A stretch of DNA of 64,000 bases from Phycisphaera sp. Lineage in GTDB: Bacteria > Planctomycetota > Phycisphaerae > Phycisphaerales > UBA1924. Location: NCBI GenBank assembly GCA_020639255.1, contig JACKGZ010000005.1:62001-126000 (forward strand). The letters are read 5' to 3'. Below are positions 1 to 7,960 of this stretch, piece after piece; positions within the stretch are counted from its first letter, which is position 1; every line of letters starts with the position of its first letter. The position numbers were made by a program, and so were the translations under genes. A model generated the notes under the pieces. The model saw nothing but the letters and a program-made list of their open reading frames with translations, was not told the DNA's origin and did not search any database.

Positions 1-993
1 CGATTGCTTGAGCACCTCGTGACGGATGCGCGCCAGCGGTATCGGTTCGACGCCGAAGATCTCGACCTCGAGCCCCGCTGCGACGTTGGCGACCCCCACC
101 GCATTCAGCCAGTCGAGCCCGCACCCGACGCTCGCGGCCAATCCCGCAAGAACCATGTCGCCCGCGCCGGTGACGTCGTACACCTGCCTGGCAACCGTGG
201 GCACGTTCACGGCTTCTTCACCGCGCTCAAGCAAAAGCGCCCCATGACGATCGAGTGTCACCACCACCGACTCGAGATCGAGCGCATCGAGCAGCGTGCG
301 TGCGATCTCGCTGTTCTCCTGCATCGAGCCGGCGCGCATCCCCGTGGCCTTCTCGGCCTCGGTCCGGTTGGGCGTGATGCACGTCGCGCCGCGGTATCTC
401 GCGTAATCCGAGATCGAAGCAGGGTCCACAAGCACAGCCTTGCCCGCCGCACGCGCCCGGCTGATCACTTCCTGGCAGAGCAATTCAGAGCACACGCCCT
501 TGTTGTAATCCTCGATGCAAACCACGTCCGCGTCCGCGAGCGCCGCGTCGAACGCCGCGAGCAATCGGTCGGCCGCATCTTCGACGAGCGGCTCGGTCGA
601 CTCGAAATCAACGCGGAACATCTTCTGCGGGTGCCGGTGCTGCGCCAGGCCGATCAGCGAACGCTTGACCGTCGTCGGCCGCGAGGCGTCGACCACGAGC
701 CCGTCACAACCCACGCCTTCTCGCACCATCGCATCGCGGAGCTTGCGCCCTTCTTCGTCGTCGCCTGTCACACCGAACACCGAGACCTCACCGCCCATGG
801 CGATCAGGTTCAGGCACACGTTCGCCGCGCCGCCCGGGCGGTGCTCGGAACGCCTCACATGCAGCACAGGCACCGGCGCGTCGTTGCTGAGCCGGTCCGC
901 GTCGCCGTAGAGAAGCTCGTCGAGCATCAGGTCGCCCACGACGAGCGCCCGGAACGGCCCGAGCCTTGAGATGGCCTCGATCAGTGAAGTCAT
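1..993 (-). CDS. hldE: D-glycero-beta-D-manno-heptose-7-phosphate kinase (PfkB family), 3' end outside window
   Basis: This frame starts with ATG at 993 and stays open for 331 codons to the window edge, so the C-terminus is missing. PfkB signatures are visible: GGAANVCLNL at residues 54-63, where the sugar binds, and YDVTGAGDMVLAG near the end, which carries the GAGD catalytic aspartate. The ribokinase fold and the N-terminal VVGDLMLDELLYGD match the RfaE1/HldE kinase domain, which phosphorylates heptose 7-phosphate for the LPS inner core. A fused nucleotidyltransferase domain may follow outside the window. It lies 9 bp behind lpxK and so probably ends the maf-lpxK envelope operon. A general PfkB sugar kinase is the alternative. 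Confidence 0.88.
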   Translation of the reverse strand, partial: MTSLIEAISRLGPFRALVVGDLMLDELLYGDADRLSNDAPVPVLHVRRSEHRPGGAANVCLNLIAMGGEVSVFGVTGDDEEGRKLRDAMVREGVGCDGLVVDASRPTTVKRSLIGLAQHRHPQKMFRVDFESTEPLVEDAADRLLAAFDAALADADVVCIEDYNKGVCSELLCQEVISRARAAGKAVLVDPASISDYARYRGATCITPNRTEAEKATGMRAGSMQENSEIARTLLDALDLESVVVTLDRHGALLLERGEEAVNVPTVARQVYDVTGAGDMVLAGLAASVGCGLDWLNAVGVANVAAGLEVEIFGVEPIPLARIRHEVLKQS

Positions 994-1002
994 GGCACGA
1001 GT

Positions 1003-2028
1003 TTATTCCACCCCCGCCCGGGCTGCTCGCACGATCAGTTCCGCAAGCTCCCGCTCGCCCGTCCGCATCCGGAGCACGAGCCCGGGTCGAACGACGGGCA
1101 CCGGCCACCGCGCCGGTTCGACATGACGCAGCTTGCTCCAGTCCTTGGCCGTGCACACGATCGCATCCGCATCCCTGGCCGATGCGATCACCCGTTCGAC
1201 CGTCGCGCCGCGGTACGGATCGTGATCGCGCAGACGGATCTCACCCACGACCTCGCCCGCGTTCCGTTTGATCGCCTCAAAGAACGGCCCCGGATTCCCG
1301 ATCGCGCACACCCCCACCACACGCTTCCCCGCGAGCCAGCTCATCGGCATCGGTTCATCCTCGCCCGACACGTCCAGCCCGCCCCACGCGTGCTCGCTCA
1401 CCGCGACGACCAGATCGCGCTTCACGTCCAGAACCGCGCGCAGAATCTGCTCGATCTCCGCGTCGCTCACCGACTCGGCGTGCGTCAGGATCACCGCGTG
1501 CGCGCGAGCGAGCGAGTCCATCGGCTCGCGCAGCCGACCCGCGGGCAGCAGCGCATCTTCGAGCGGGCATCGCGTGCAATCGATCAGCACCACATCCAGC
1601 TGCCGCGCGAGCCGGCGGTGCTGGAACCCGTCGTCCAGCACGACCGTGTCGACACGCTCGCCCGCCTCGGTGCCGAAGAGCTCGATCAGCCCGAGCGTGC
1701 GATTGGGCTGCGCCACGATCGGCAGATCGGGAAACAGCGCGCGGTACTCATCCGCCTCGTCCGAAGACCCGTGCGCCGTCTTGCCCGAGCCGTAGCCCCG
1801 CATCGCGACGGCGGGCCAGAATCCCGCGTCGCGCAGCGTGCGCACGACCATCGCGACCGTCGGCGACTTGCCCGTCCCGCCTACCGAGAGATTCCCGATG
1901 CTGATCACCGGCCGATCGAGCGTCACCACGCCCTCACCCCGGTCGAACTTCGCGTTGCGCCGGGTGATCTCTCGCTTGTACAGCGCGCTCACGGGCGAGA
2001 GCAGCAGATGCGCCAAGCCGCCCGTCAT
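1003..2028 (-). CDS. lpxK: tetraacyldisaccharide 4'-kinase LpxK
   Basis: LpxK is an inner-membrane P-loop kinase that adds the 4'-phosphate to the lipid A disaccharide. The sequence shows the family's Walker A region ISIGNLSVGGTGKSPT, the motif VVLDDGFQHRRL, and the later PAGRLREP and CTAKDWSK segments. The N-terminus is hydrophobic (LAHLLLSPVSALY), as expected for membrane association. I place the start at ATG 2028 (341 aa) because it overlaps the stop of the upstream gene as ATGA; an in-frame ATG at 2046 would add six residues. The next gene, the heptose kinase, follows after 9 bp, so lipid A and core heptose enzymes are probably co-transcribed. Confidence 0.93.
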   Translation of the reverse strand: MTGGLAHLLLSPVSALYKREITRRNAKFDRGEGVVTLDRPVISIGNLSVGGTGKSPTVAMVVRTLRDAGFWPAVAMRGYGSGKTAHGSSDEADEYRALFPDLPIVAQPNRTLGLIELFGTEAGERVDTVVLDDGFQHRRLARQLDVVLIDCTRCPLEDALLPAGRLREPMDSLARAHAVILTHAESVSDAEIEQILRAVLDVKRDLVVAVSEHAWGGLDVSGEDEPMPMSWLAGKRVVGVCAIGNPGPFFEAIKRNAGEVVGEIRLRDHDPYRGATVERVIASARDADAIVCTAKDWSKLRHVEPARWPVPVVRPGLVLRMRTGERELAELIVRAARAGVE

Positions 2029-2492
2029 TCGTTCGGCTCCGAACACTCGCCGTCCGTCAGACGCAGCTTCGGCTTGGCGCTTTGGTCCGCTTCGGCCTGC
2101 GCCTGGCGCTCGGCCATCGCACGCCGAACATCCTCCTCCAGGCTCTTGAGCTCTTGCCGAAACTCGTGGCGTGCGTTCGTGCTGATCCGCACGTTGTTGA
2201 CGACATCAAGCATCGCCAGCACCACCAGCATCCCGAGCAATCCGAGGAGCAGCGCCCACGTCAGCATGAACGTCCGCGCGTCGGCGGGCGTCGCGATCGC
2301 GAACAGGTACACGATCAGGGGCTGCGTAAGCATCATTGTCACGCTCCCCATCGTGCGGATCCGCCGACGAGACTCGGGCACGTCCGCCTCGCGCAGCGCC
2401 ATCACGTACCCAGCCAGGATCAGCATCAGCAGCGCACAAGGCGGCGCCACGATCCACAGCGGCAGTGCCGGTCCAGTCGCCGCAAGTGTCAC
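2025..2492 (-). CDS. small membrane protein of unknown function
   Basis: I do not recognise this 155-residue protein. It has two pairs of hydrophobic segments (LWIVAPPCALLMLILAGYVM and, later, MLTWALLLGLLGMLVVLAML) followed by a charged tail (EFRQELKSLEEDVRRAMAER) that looks helical. The start is set at GTG 2492 because it overlaps the maf stop as GTGA; an upstream ATG at 2519 is in frame but would overlap maf by 31 bp. Its own stop overlaps the lpxK start as ATGA, so it is translationally coupled between maf and lpxK. An envelope role is inferred from that context only. Confidence 0.75.
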   Translation of the reverse strand: MTLAATGPALPLWIVAPPCALLMLILAGYVMALREADVPESRRRIRTMGSVTMMLTQPLIVYLFAIATPADARTFMLTWALLLGLLGMLVVLAMLDVVNNVRISTNARHEFRQELKSLEEDVRRAMAERQAQAEADQSAKPKLRLTDGECSEPNE

Positions 2493-3106
2493 GCCGCCAC
2501 ACCCGGCTCGATGCCCCACGCGGGCAGCTTCTCGTTGAGGAGATCCATCGGCAGGCCCATGATCGACGTCGCGTCGCCCCGGTACTCGATCGCCCAGCCC
2601 GCCTCAAGCCGCTCGCGCAGGTTGTACGCCCCGGCCTTGCCCCGCCACTGGCCCGTGTCGATGTACGACGCGATCTCCTCATCGCTCACATCGCCCCACC
2701 GCACCACGGCCTCGTCGAGCATCAGCTCACGCTCGCCCGTCTCCGGATTCAGGAGCGCCACACCCGTCACAACCGCGTGCTCGCGTCCGATGAACGAACG
2801 CAAAATCGCCTCGGCGTGCGCCGCGTCCCTCGGCTGGCCGATCAATTCGTCCTCACCCACACAGACGGTGTCCGCGCCGAGCACGACCGATCCGGGCCCG
2901 ATGCCCCCCGAGGCGCCCGCCGCCTTCAGGTACGCCAGCGCCATCACCCAGTCACCGGGCGAGACCGCGCCCGAGATCAGACGCCCGTCGTCCACGAGCC
3001 GCGTCGGCACCGTGAACGCGTACCCCGCCTGCGTCAGCAGCTGCCGACGCCGCGGGCTCTGGCTCGCCAGTACGAGCCTGGGCTGGTTGTCATTCGCTGA
3101 TAACAC
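2489..3106 (-). CDS. maf: Maf family nucleoside triphosphate pyrophosphatase
   Basis: Maf proteins hydrolyse non-canonical or methylated NTPs to NMPs in the cytoplasm. This 205-residue protein has the diagnostic N-terminus LVLASQSPRRRQLL, the catalytic stretch VVLGADTVCVGEDELIGQP, and the C-terminal GKAGAYNLRE with the later IMGLPM. In the usual family motif the last of these segments reads GKAGAYgiQ, so the NLRE variant suggests a divergent substrate range. The start is GTG 3106 with GGAG about seven bases upstream. It is the first gene of the minus-strand envelope operon and overlaps the next gene by 4 bp. Confidence 0.92.
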   Translation of the reverse strand: MLSANDNQPRLVLASQSPRRRQLLTQAGYAFTVPTRLVDDGRLISGAVSPGDWVMALAYLKAAGASGGIGPGSVVLGADTVCVGEDELIGQPRDAAHAEAILRSFIGREHAVVTGVALLNPETGERELMLDEAVVRWGDVSDEEIASYIDTGQWRGKAGAYNLRERLEAGWAIEYRGDATSIMGLPMDLLNEKLPAWGIEPGVAA

Positions 3107-3170
3107 GCGTTTCTCCGATCCGATCGTAGCGCCGAGCCGCCCTCACCAGCCCCCTGCTATCGTGCCCACG

Positions 3171-3938
3171 ATGCGAGCCCATCTCCTGCAACTCGACCTC
3201 GTGTGGGAAGACCACGAAGCCAACTATCGACTCGTCGAAGTCGCCCTCGACAATGCTTCTCCCGATCCGGGCGACCTCATCGTCCTCCCCGAACTCTTCG
3301 ACACGGGCTTCAGCTTCCGCACAGAACAGAACGCCGACACCGAAGACCGCACGCTCCGCTTCCTGCTGGGCCTCGCCGACGACCTGGGCGTCACGATCCA
3401 GGGCAGCAGGACCATCCGCCCCTGCGACTGCGACAAGGCGTTCAACGCCGCCACGGTCGTCGCGCCGGACGAACGCCTCCTCTGCGAATACCGCAAGATC
3501 CACCCGTTCACCTTCGGCCGCGAGCCCGAATTCTTCCAGGGCGGCTCCCACGTCCTCACCTACACCTGGAACGACCTGACCGTCTGCCCCGCGATCTGCT
3601 ACGACCTGCGCTTCCCAGAGCTCTTCCGCAAAGGGCTCAAACTGGGTGCGCATATCTTCGCGCTCGGCGCCAACTGGCCCAGCCCGCGTCAGCACCACTG
3701 GCGGGCTCTTGCGATCGCCCGCGCGATCGAGAACCAGGCCTTCGTCCTTGCTGTGAACCGTACGGGCGACGACCCGCACCTCAGCTACACCGGCGGCACG
3801 ATCGCCGTCGACCCCAAGGGCGACATCCTCGGCGAACTCACCGACCAGCCCGGCACGCTCAGCGTTGAGATCGACCCCAAAGCCCTGCACGATTGGCGGG
3901 CCGTGTTCCCGGCTTGGAAAGACTTACGGCTGAACTGA
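3171..3938 (+). CDS. carbon-nitrogen hydrolase (omega-amidase / YafV-like)
   Basis: This 255-residue cytoplasmic enzyme belongs to the nitrilase superfamily. The catalytic triad is visible as Glu41 (VLPELFDTGF), Lys109 (EYRKIHPF) and Cys143 (PAICYDLRFPELFR). The short size and the DLRFPELFR segment resemble omega-amidases and YafV, which deamidate alpha-ketoglutaramate and related acids, rather than NAD synthetase or cyanide hydratases. The start ATG 3171 follows the divergent maf promoter region directly; the frame is open far upstream but codons there are antisense to maf. It stands alone between divergent and convergent neighbours. Confidence 0.88.
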   Translation: MRAHLLQLDLVWEDHEANYRLVEVALDNASPDPGDLIVLPELFDTGFSFRTEQNADTEDRTLRFLLGLADDLGVTIQGSRTIRPCDCDKAFNAATVVAPDERLLCEYRKIHPFTFGREPEFFQGGSHVLTYTWNDLTVCPAICYDLRFPELFRKGLKLGAHIFALGANWPSPRQHHWRALAIARAIENQAFVLAVNRTGDDPHLSYTGGTIAVDPKGDILGELTDQPGTLSVEIDPKALHDWRAVFPAWKDLRLN

Positions 3939-3950
3939 GAGCGATTCAGC

Positions 3951-5612
3951 TCACGCTGAGCCGGCGACCCGGTCGATCTCGCCCAGCGTCGTCAGCCCCT
4001 CGGACGCCATGCGCCAGCCGGACTGTTCGAGCGTCGCGAACACGCCCTGTTCAATGATCTTCTTCATCGAGGCGATCGTCGGGTTATCGAGGATCACATC
4101 GCGCAGCTGGTCGTTGAAGTCGAGCAGCTCAAAGATCGCCCGCCGGCCTGCAAAGCCAGTCCTCAGGCACGCCGGGCAGCCGGTCGAGACATACAGCTCT
4201 GTAGCGCCACCCAGGAACCGCCCCATCTTCGTCGACTCTGCGGGCGTCACGCCGTGGGCTCGCTTGCAGCGCTCGCAGAGCACACGCACCAATCGCTGCG
4301 CGAGCACGAGCTGCATGCTGTTTGCCACGAGGTACGGCTCGAGTCCGAGGTCGAGCAGACGGAACACGCTCGAGATCGTGTCCTTGGCGTGGATCGTCGA
4401 AAAGACCAGATGCCCGGTCATCGAGGCCTGCATCGCCACACGCGCCGTCTCTGGGTCGCGCACCTCGCCCACGAGGATCACGTCGGGATCCTGCCGGAGC
4501 ACCGACCGGAGCAGCGCGTGGAACGTGTTGCCCTTGGCGTCGTCGATGGGCATCTGCGTGACGCCCTCAAGCTCGTACTCGACCGGGTCCTCGATCGTCA
4601 CAACGTTCCGCACCTCGCGGTCGACCTCGCGCACCGCGTTGTAGAGCGTCGTCGTCTTGCCCGAACCCGTCGGGCCGCAAACGAGCAGCAGCCCCGAGTC
4701 CTGCTCGCACACCCGACGCACGCGATCGAGCATGAACGTGGGCATGCCGATGTCGTCGATGCTCCGCGGCACGTTCGACAGATCCAAGACGCGCAGCACG
4801 AGCTTTGACCCATTCACCGAGGGCGTCAGCGACACGCGGTAGTCCACGCGTCCACGGCTCTGCTGGCCCTGCTTGAACATCACCGAGAAATGCCCGTCGA
4901 TGATCGCGTCCTTGGACGTGTCCGACGAGTTGCACGCCGTGCGAACGAGGTTCGTGACAAGCTTGCCGACTTTCGAGGGCAGATCCGTCACCCACACCAT
5001 CTGCCCGTCAACGCGGATCCGCACGGTGTGCTGGTTGGGCCTCGGCTCGATGTGGATATCCGTCGCGTGCGTCGAGCTCGCCACGAGCAGCAAGAGCTTC
5101 GTCGCCAGCGCGCCGTCACCCTCGCCCGCAAGTGCATTCGTGGTGCGTCCGCTGGCGTCCATCAGCGTGAGCGTCATCGAAGCCGGCTCGGTGCCCGCAG
5201 CCGCCTGGATGACCGAGAGCATCTCCTTCGTCCAGCGGGGCATCTCCGTCTGGACCGGGGCCTCGATCGGATCGTCGGCGGTCGCCACCTCGACCACGAA
5301 CTCCTCGCTCCCGATCCGGATCACATCGCCCTGAAACAGCTCGGCCTGCTCGATACGCTGGCCGTTCACCTTCGTCCCGTTCCGGCTGCCCAGATCCCGG
5401 ATCTCCCAAATGCCGTTGGCGTTGGGCTCCATCACGCAGTGGAATCGGCTGCACCGATCGTCCTTCAGTCGGATGGTGTTGTCGGGATGCCGGCCGATCG
5501 TGATCGGTTCCGTCTCCATTGGGACGGGCCGCCGCCGTCCCGAGAGATGGCGGAGTCGGCAGACCGCGGTCGTCGAGGTGTCTTTCGAGCTGGGGTCGGT
5601 CATCCTGGGCAT
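3951..5612 (-). CDS. FHA domain-GspE/PilB type II secretion ATPase fusion
   Basis: This 553-residue protein joins a phosphothreonine-reading FHA domain (about residues 37-110: GRHPDNTIRL, SRFHC at 55-59, SRNGTKVNG at 76-84) to a secretion ATPase. The ATPase part has the Asp box TDIHIEP (184-190), Walker A GPTGSGKT (313-320), VTIEDPVE (338-345), Walker B VILVGEVRDPETA (378-390) and a CxxC pair (CERC, CPAC) near the C-terminus that resembles the GspE zinc motif. GspE and PilB power type II secretion or type IV pilus assembly from the cytoplasmic side. The usual GspE N1 domain is replaced by FHA. ATG 5612 has GGGAG almost touching it, so ATG 5603 may be the true start. No other gsp/pil genes adjoin it. 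Confidence 0.9.
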   Translation of the reverse strand: MPRMTDPSSKDTSTTAVCRLRHLSGRRRPVPMETEPITIGRHPDNTIRLKDDRCSRFHCVMEPNANGIWEIRDLGSRNGTKVNGQRIEQAELFQGDVIRIGSEEFVVEVATADDPIEAPVQTEMPRWTKEMLSVIQAAAGTEPASMTLTLMDASGRTTNALAGEGDGALATKLLLLVASSTHATDIHIEPRPNQHTVRIRVDGQMVWVTDLPSKVGKLVTNLVRTACNSSDTSKDAIIDGHFSVMFKQGQQSRGRVDYRVSLTPSVNGSKLVLRVLDLSNVPRSIDDIGMPTFMLDRVRRVCEQDSGLLLVCGPTGSGKTTTLYNAVREVDREVRNVVTIEDPVEYELEGVTQMPIDDAKGNTFHALLRSVLRQDPDVILVGEVRDPETARVAMQASMTGHLVFSTIHAKDTISSVFRLLDLGLEPYLVANSMQLVLAQRLVRVLCERCKRAHGVTPAESTKMGRFLGGATELYVSTGCPACLRTGFAGRRAIFELLDFNDQLRDVILDNPTIASMKKIIEQGVFATLEQSGWRMASEGLTTLGEIDRVAGSA

Positions 5613-5699
5613 ACTCCCTTGGACGGGTTATCGGGGATTTTGTTCCCGGACTCAACACCCTTTTCGCCCCAGAAGCCCACCGAATCTACCATCGGGCCC

Positions 5700-7112
5700 A
5701 TGATCGACCTCAAAGCCCTCCGTGACGATCCCGCCCGCTTCAAGCAGGGTGCCGCCGACAAGCAGATGCACGTCGATATCGATCGCATCCTCGCCCTGGA
5801 CACCCAGCGCCGCGATCTGATGACTCGGCAAGAAAGCCTCCGCGCCGAGCAGAAACGCCTCGCCAAGGAGTCCGGGCCTCAGATCGGGCAGCTCTCCGGC
5901 AAGCTCAAGAGCGCCTCGGGCGATGACAAGGCCGCCATCGAGCGCGAGATCGAAGCTCTCAAGGCCAAGCCCGCCGAGCTGAAAAACGAGATCCAGGCCC
6001 TCGACGACACGATCGCCACCCTCACACCCGAGCTCGAAACGCTCCTGCTCGAAGTCCCCCAGCCCGCCGACCACGATGTCCCAAAGGGCAAGGGCTCCGA
6101 GGACAACATCCCCATCTCCCACTGGGAGCCCGCGTGGTGGGACCGCAGCAAGTCATTCGAGGCCAACAAGGGCTTCGCACCCAAGACGCACATCCAGCTC
6201 GTCCACGACCTCGACCTCGTCGACTTCGAGCGCGGCGTCAAGATCGCCGGCACGCGCAACTACATCCTCAAAGGCGACGGCATGCGCCTGCACCAAGCCG
6301 TCTTGCGCTTCGCCTTCGACTACATGGTCAACGAGAACGGCTTCGCCCCGCGATCCGTCCCCGTCCTCGTCCGCGAGGAAGCCATGCTCGGCACCGGCTT
6401 CTTCCCCCACGGCAAGGACCAGTCCTACCACATCGAAGAGTCCGCGCGCGGCGGCGGGCACGACATGTACCTCACCGGCACGGGCGAAGTGGGCCTCATG
6501 GGCATCCACCAGGGCGAGATCCTCGACGAAGCCGACCTGCCCCTGAAGTACGTGACGGTCAGCCCGTGCTTTAGGCGCGAGGCCGGCGCCGCGGGCAAGG
6601 ACACCGCGGGCCTCTACCGCATCCACAGCTTCGACAAGGTCGAGCAGGTCATCATCACCCGCGCCGACGAGGCCGAGTCGCGCGACTGGCACAAGAAGAT
6701 GATCGGCTTCGTCGAGACGCTGCTCCAACGCCTCGAACTGCCCTACCGCCTGCTCCAGTGCTGCACGGGCGACCTGGGCGTCAAGAACGCCGACATGGTC
6801 GACATCGAGTGCTGGATGCCCGGGCGAGGCGAAGTGAAGCCCGACGGCTCAACCATTGGCGACTGGGGCGAGACCCACTCGGCCAGCCGCCTCTACGACT
6901 TCCAGTGCCGACGCCTCAACACCCGCTACCGCGCCGGCGGCGAGGGCGGCCAGGGCCAGACCGTCTTCTGTCACTCGCTCAACAACACCGTCCTGGCCAG
7001 CCCACGCTTTCTCATCCCCCTCCTCGAGATGCACCAGAACGCCGACGGCTCCGTCACCATTCCCGCCGCCCTCCGCCCCTACATGAACGGCCAGGAACGC
7101 ATCGGCGTATAA
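5700..7112 (+). CDS. serS: seryl-tRNA synthetase
   Basis: This 470-residue class II aminoacyl-tRNA synthetase charges tRNA-Ser and tRNA-Sec with serine. The N-terminal 110 residues form the long antiparallel coiled-coil arm that holds the tRNA variable arm. Motif 2 appears as SPCFRREAGAAGKDTAGLY, followed by RIHSFDKVE. Motif 3 is divergent: HSLNNTVLASPRFLIPLLE replaces the more common ALNGS/GRT form. The start is ATG 5700, giving the expected MIDLKALRDDP. The glycosyltransferase gene begins 9 bp after the stop, suggesting co-transcription. Confidence 0.96.
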   Translation: MIDLKALRDDPARFKQGAADKQMHVDIDRILALDTQRRDLMTRQESLRAEQKRLAKESGPQIGQLSGKLKSASGDDKAAIEREIEALKAKPAELKNEIQALDDTIATLTPELETLLLEVPQPADHDVPKGKGSEDNIPISHWEPAWWDRSKSFEANKGFAPKTHIQLVHDLDLVDFERGVKIAGTRNYILKGDGMRLHQAVLRFAFDYMVNENGFAPRSVPVLVREEAMLGTGFFPHGKDQSYHIEESARGGGHDMYLTGTGEVGLMGIHQGEILDEADLPLKYVTVSPCFRREAGAAGKDTAGLYRIHSFDKVEQVIITRADEAESRDWHKKMIGFVETLLQRLELPYRLLQCCTGDLGVKNADMVDIECWMPGRGEVKPDGSTIGDWGETHSASRLYDFQCRRLNTRYRAGGEGGQGQTVFCHSLNNTVLASPRFLIPLLEMHQNADGSVTIPAALRPYMNGQERIGV

Positions 7113-7121
7113 GCTGCACAC

Positions 7122-7856
7122 GTGGACGAAGCCGGAACGTACAAAACACTCAGCGTCCTCATGCCCGTGCGCAACGAGGCCCGAACGCTCCGCGAGATCG
7201 TCCGGCGTGTCCTCCAGTCACCCATCGACCTGAGCATCGAACTCGTCTGCGTCGACGACGGTTCTACCGACGGCTCGGGCGACCTGCTCACACAACTCGC
7301 CAACGAACACTCCAACGCAAGAGCAGTCATCCGTGTCATTCACCATGACTCGGGCCAGGGCAAGGGCGCCGCGATCCGCACCGCGATCAAGGAAATGACG
7401 GGCGACATCGCCCTCATCCAGGACGCCGACCTCGAATACGACCCCGAGGACTACCCCAAGCTCCTGGGCCCCATCCTCTCGGGCGAGGCCGACGCCGTCT
7501 TCGGCTCACGCTTCATCACGGGCCGACGCCGACAGGTCCACCGCTTCTGGCACGCCCAGGCCAACCGCCTGCTCACGCTCCTGTGCAACATGGTCAGCAA
7601 CCTGAGCCTGACCGACATGGAGACGTGCTACAAAGCCGTCCGCGCCGACGTGCTCAAGGCGATACCCCTCGAGAGCAAGCGCTTCGAGATCGAGGTCGAG
7701 CTGACCATGCGCCTCGCCCGGCGCCGGCTCCGCATCTACGAGGTGCCCATCAGCTACCACGGCCGCACCGCCGCCGAGGGCAAAAAGATCGGCTTCAGCG
7801 ACGGCCTCCACGCCGTCTGGGCCATCATCCGCTTCGGCATCCTCGATAAACGCTAG
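7122..7856 (+). CDS. family 2 glycosyltransferase (dolichyl/undecaprenyl-phosphate sugar synthase type)
   Basis: A 244-residue GT-A fold glycosyltransferase that transfers a sugar from a nucleotide donor, most likely to a polyprenyl phosphate. The N-terminus SVLMPVRNEARTLREIV and VCVDDGSTDGS are typical GT2 nucleotide-binding segments, and IQDADLEYDPEDYP carries the metal-binding DxD-type site. GSRFITGR and DMETCYKA match DPM1-like enzymes. No membrane anchor is present, unlike GtrB or ArnC. It begins with GTG 7122, 9 bp after serS. Acceptor and sugar cannot be told from sequence. Confidence 0.85.
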   Translation: MDEAGTYKTLSVLMPVRNEARTLREIVRRVLQSPIDLSIELVCVDDGSTDGSGDLLTQLANEHSNARAVIRVIHHDSGQGKGAAIRTAIKEMTGDIALIQDADLEYDPEDYPKLLGPILSGEADAVFGSRFITGRRRQVHRFWHAQANRLLTLLCNMVSNLSLTDMETCYKAVRADVLKAIPLESKRFEIEVELTMRLARRRLRIYEVPISYHGRTAAEGKKIGFSDGLHAVWAIIRFGILDKR

Positions 7857-7866
7857 TCGCAAAAAT

Positions 7867-7948
7867 ACGAGCCCCTCGCGCAAGCGAGGGGACTCTTGAT
7901 ACTCATTTCGCTTATCAATCTGCCCCCTTGCTCGCGCAAGGGGCTCGT
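7867..7948. repeat. Double-hairpin element between convergent genes (bidirectional terminator or REP-like)
   Basis: The 82 bp carry 10-bp perfect terminal inverted repeats (ACGAGCCCCT at 7867-7876 and its complement at 7939-7948). Each end is also its own hairpin: CCCCTCGC-GCAA-GCGAGGGG at 7872-7891, and CCCCTTG-CTCGCG-CAAGGGG at 7924-7943. The element lies between two convergent genes, where it probably terminates both. The nested symmetry is more than a simple terminator needs. Confidence 0.65.
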
Positions 7949-7960
7949 CAGAAATCGACG

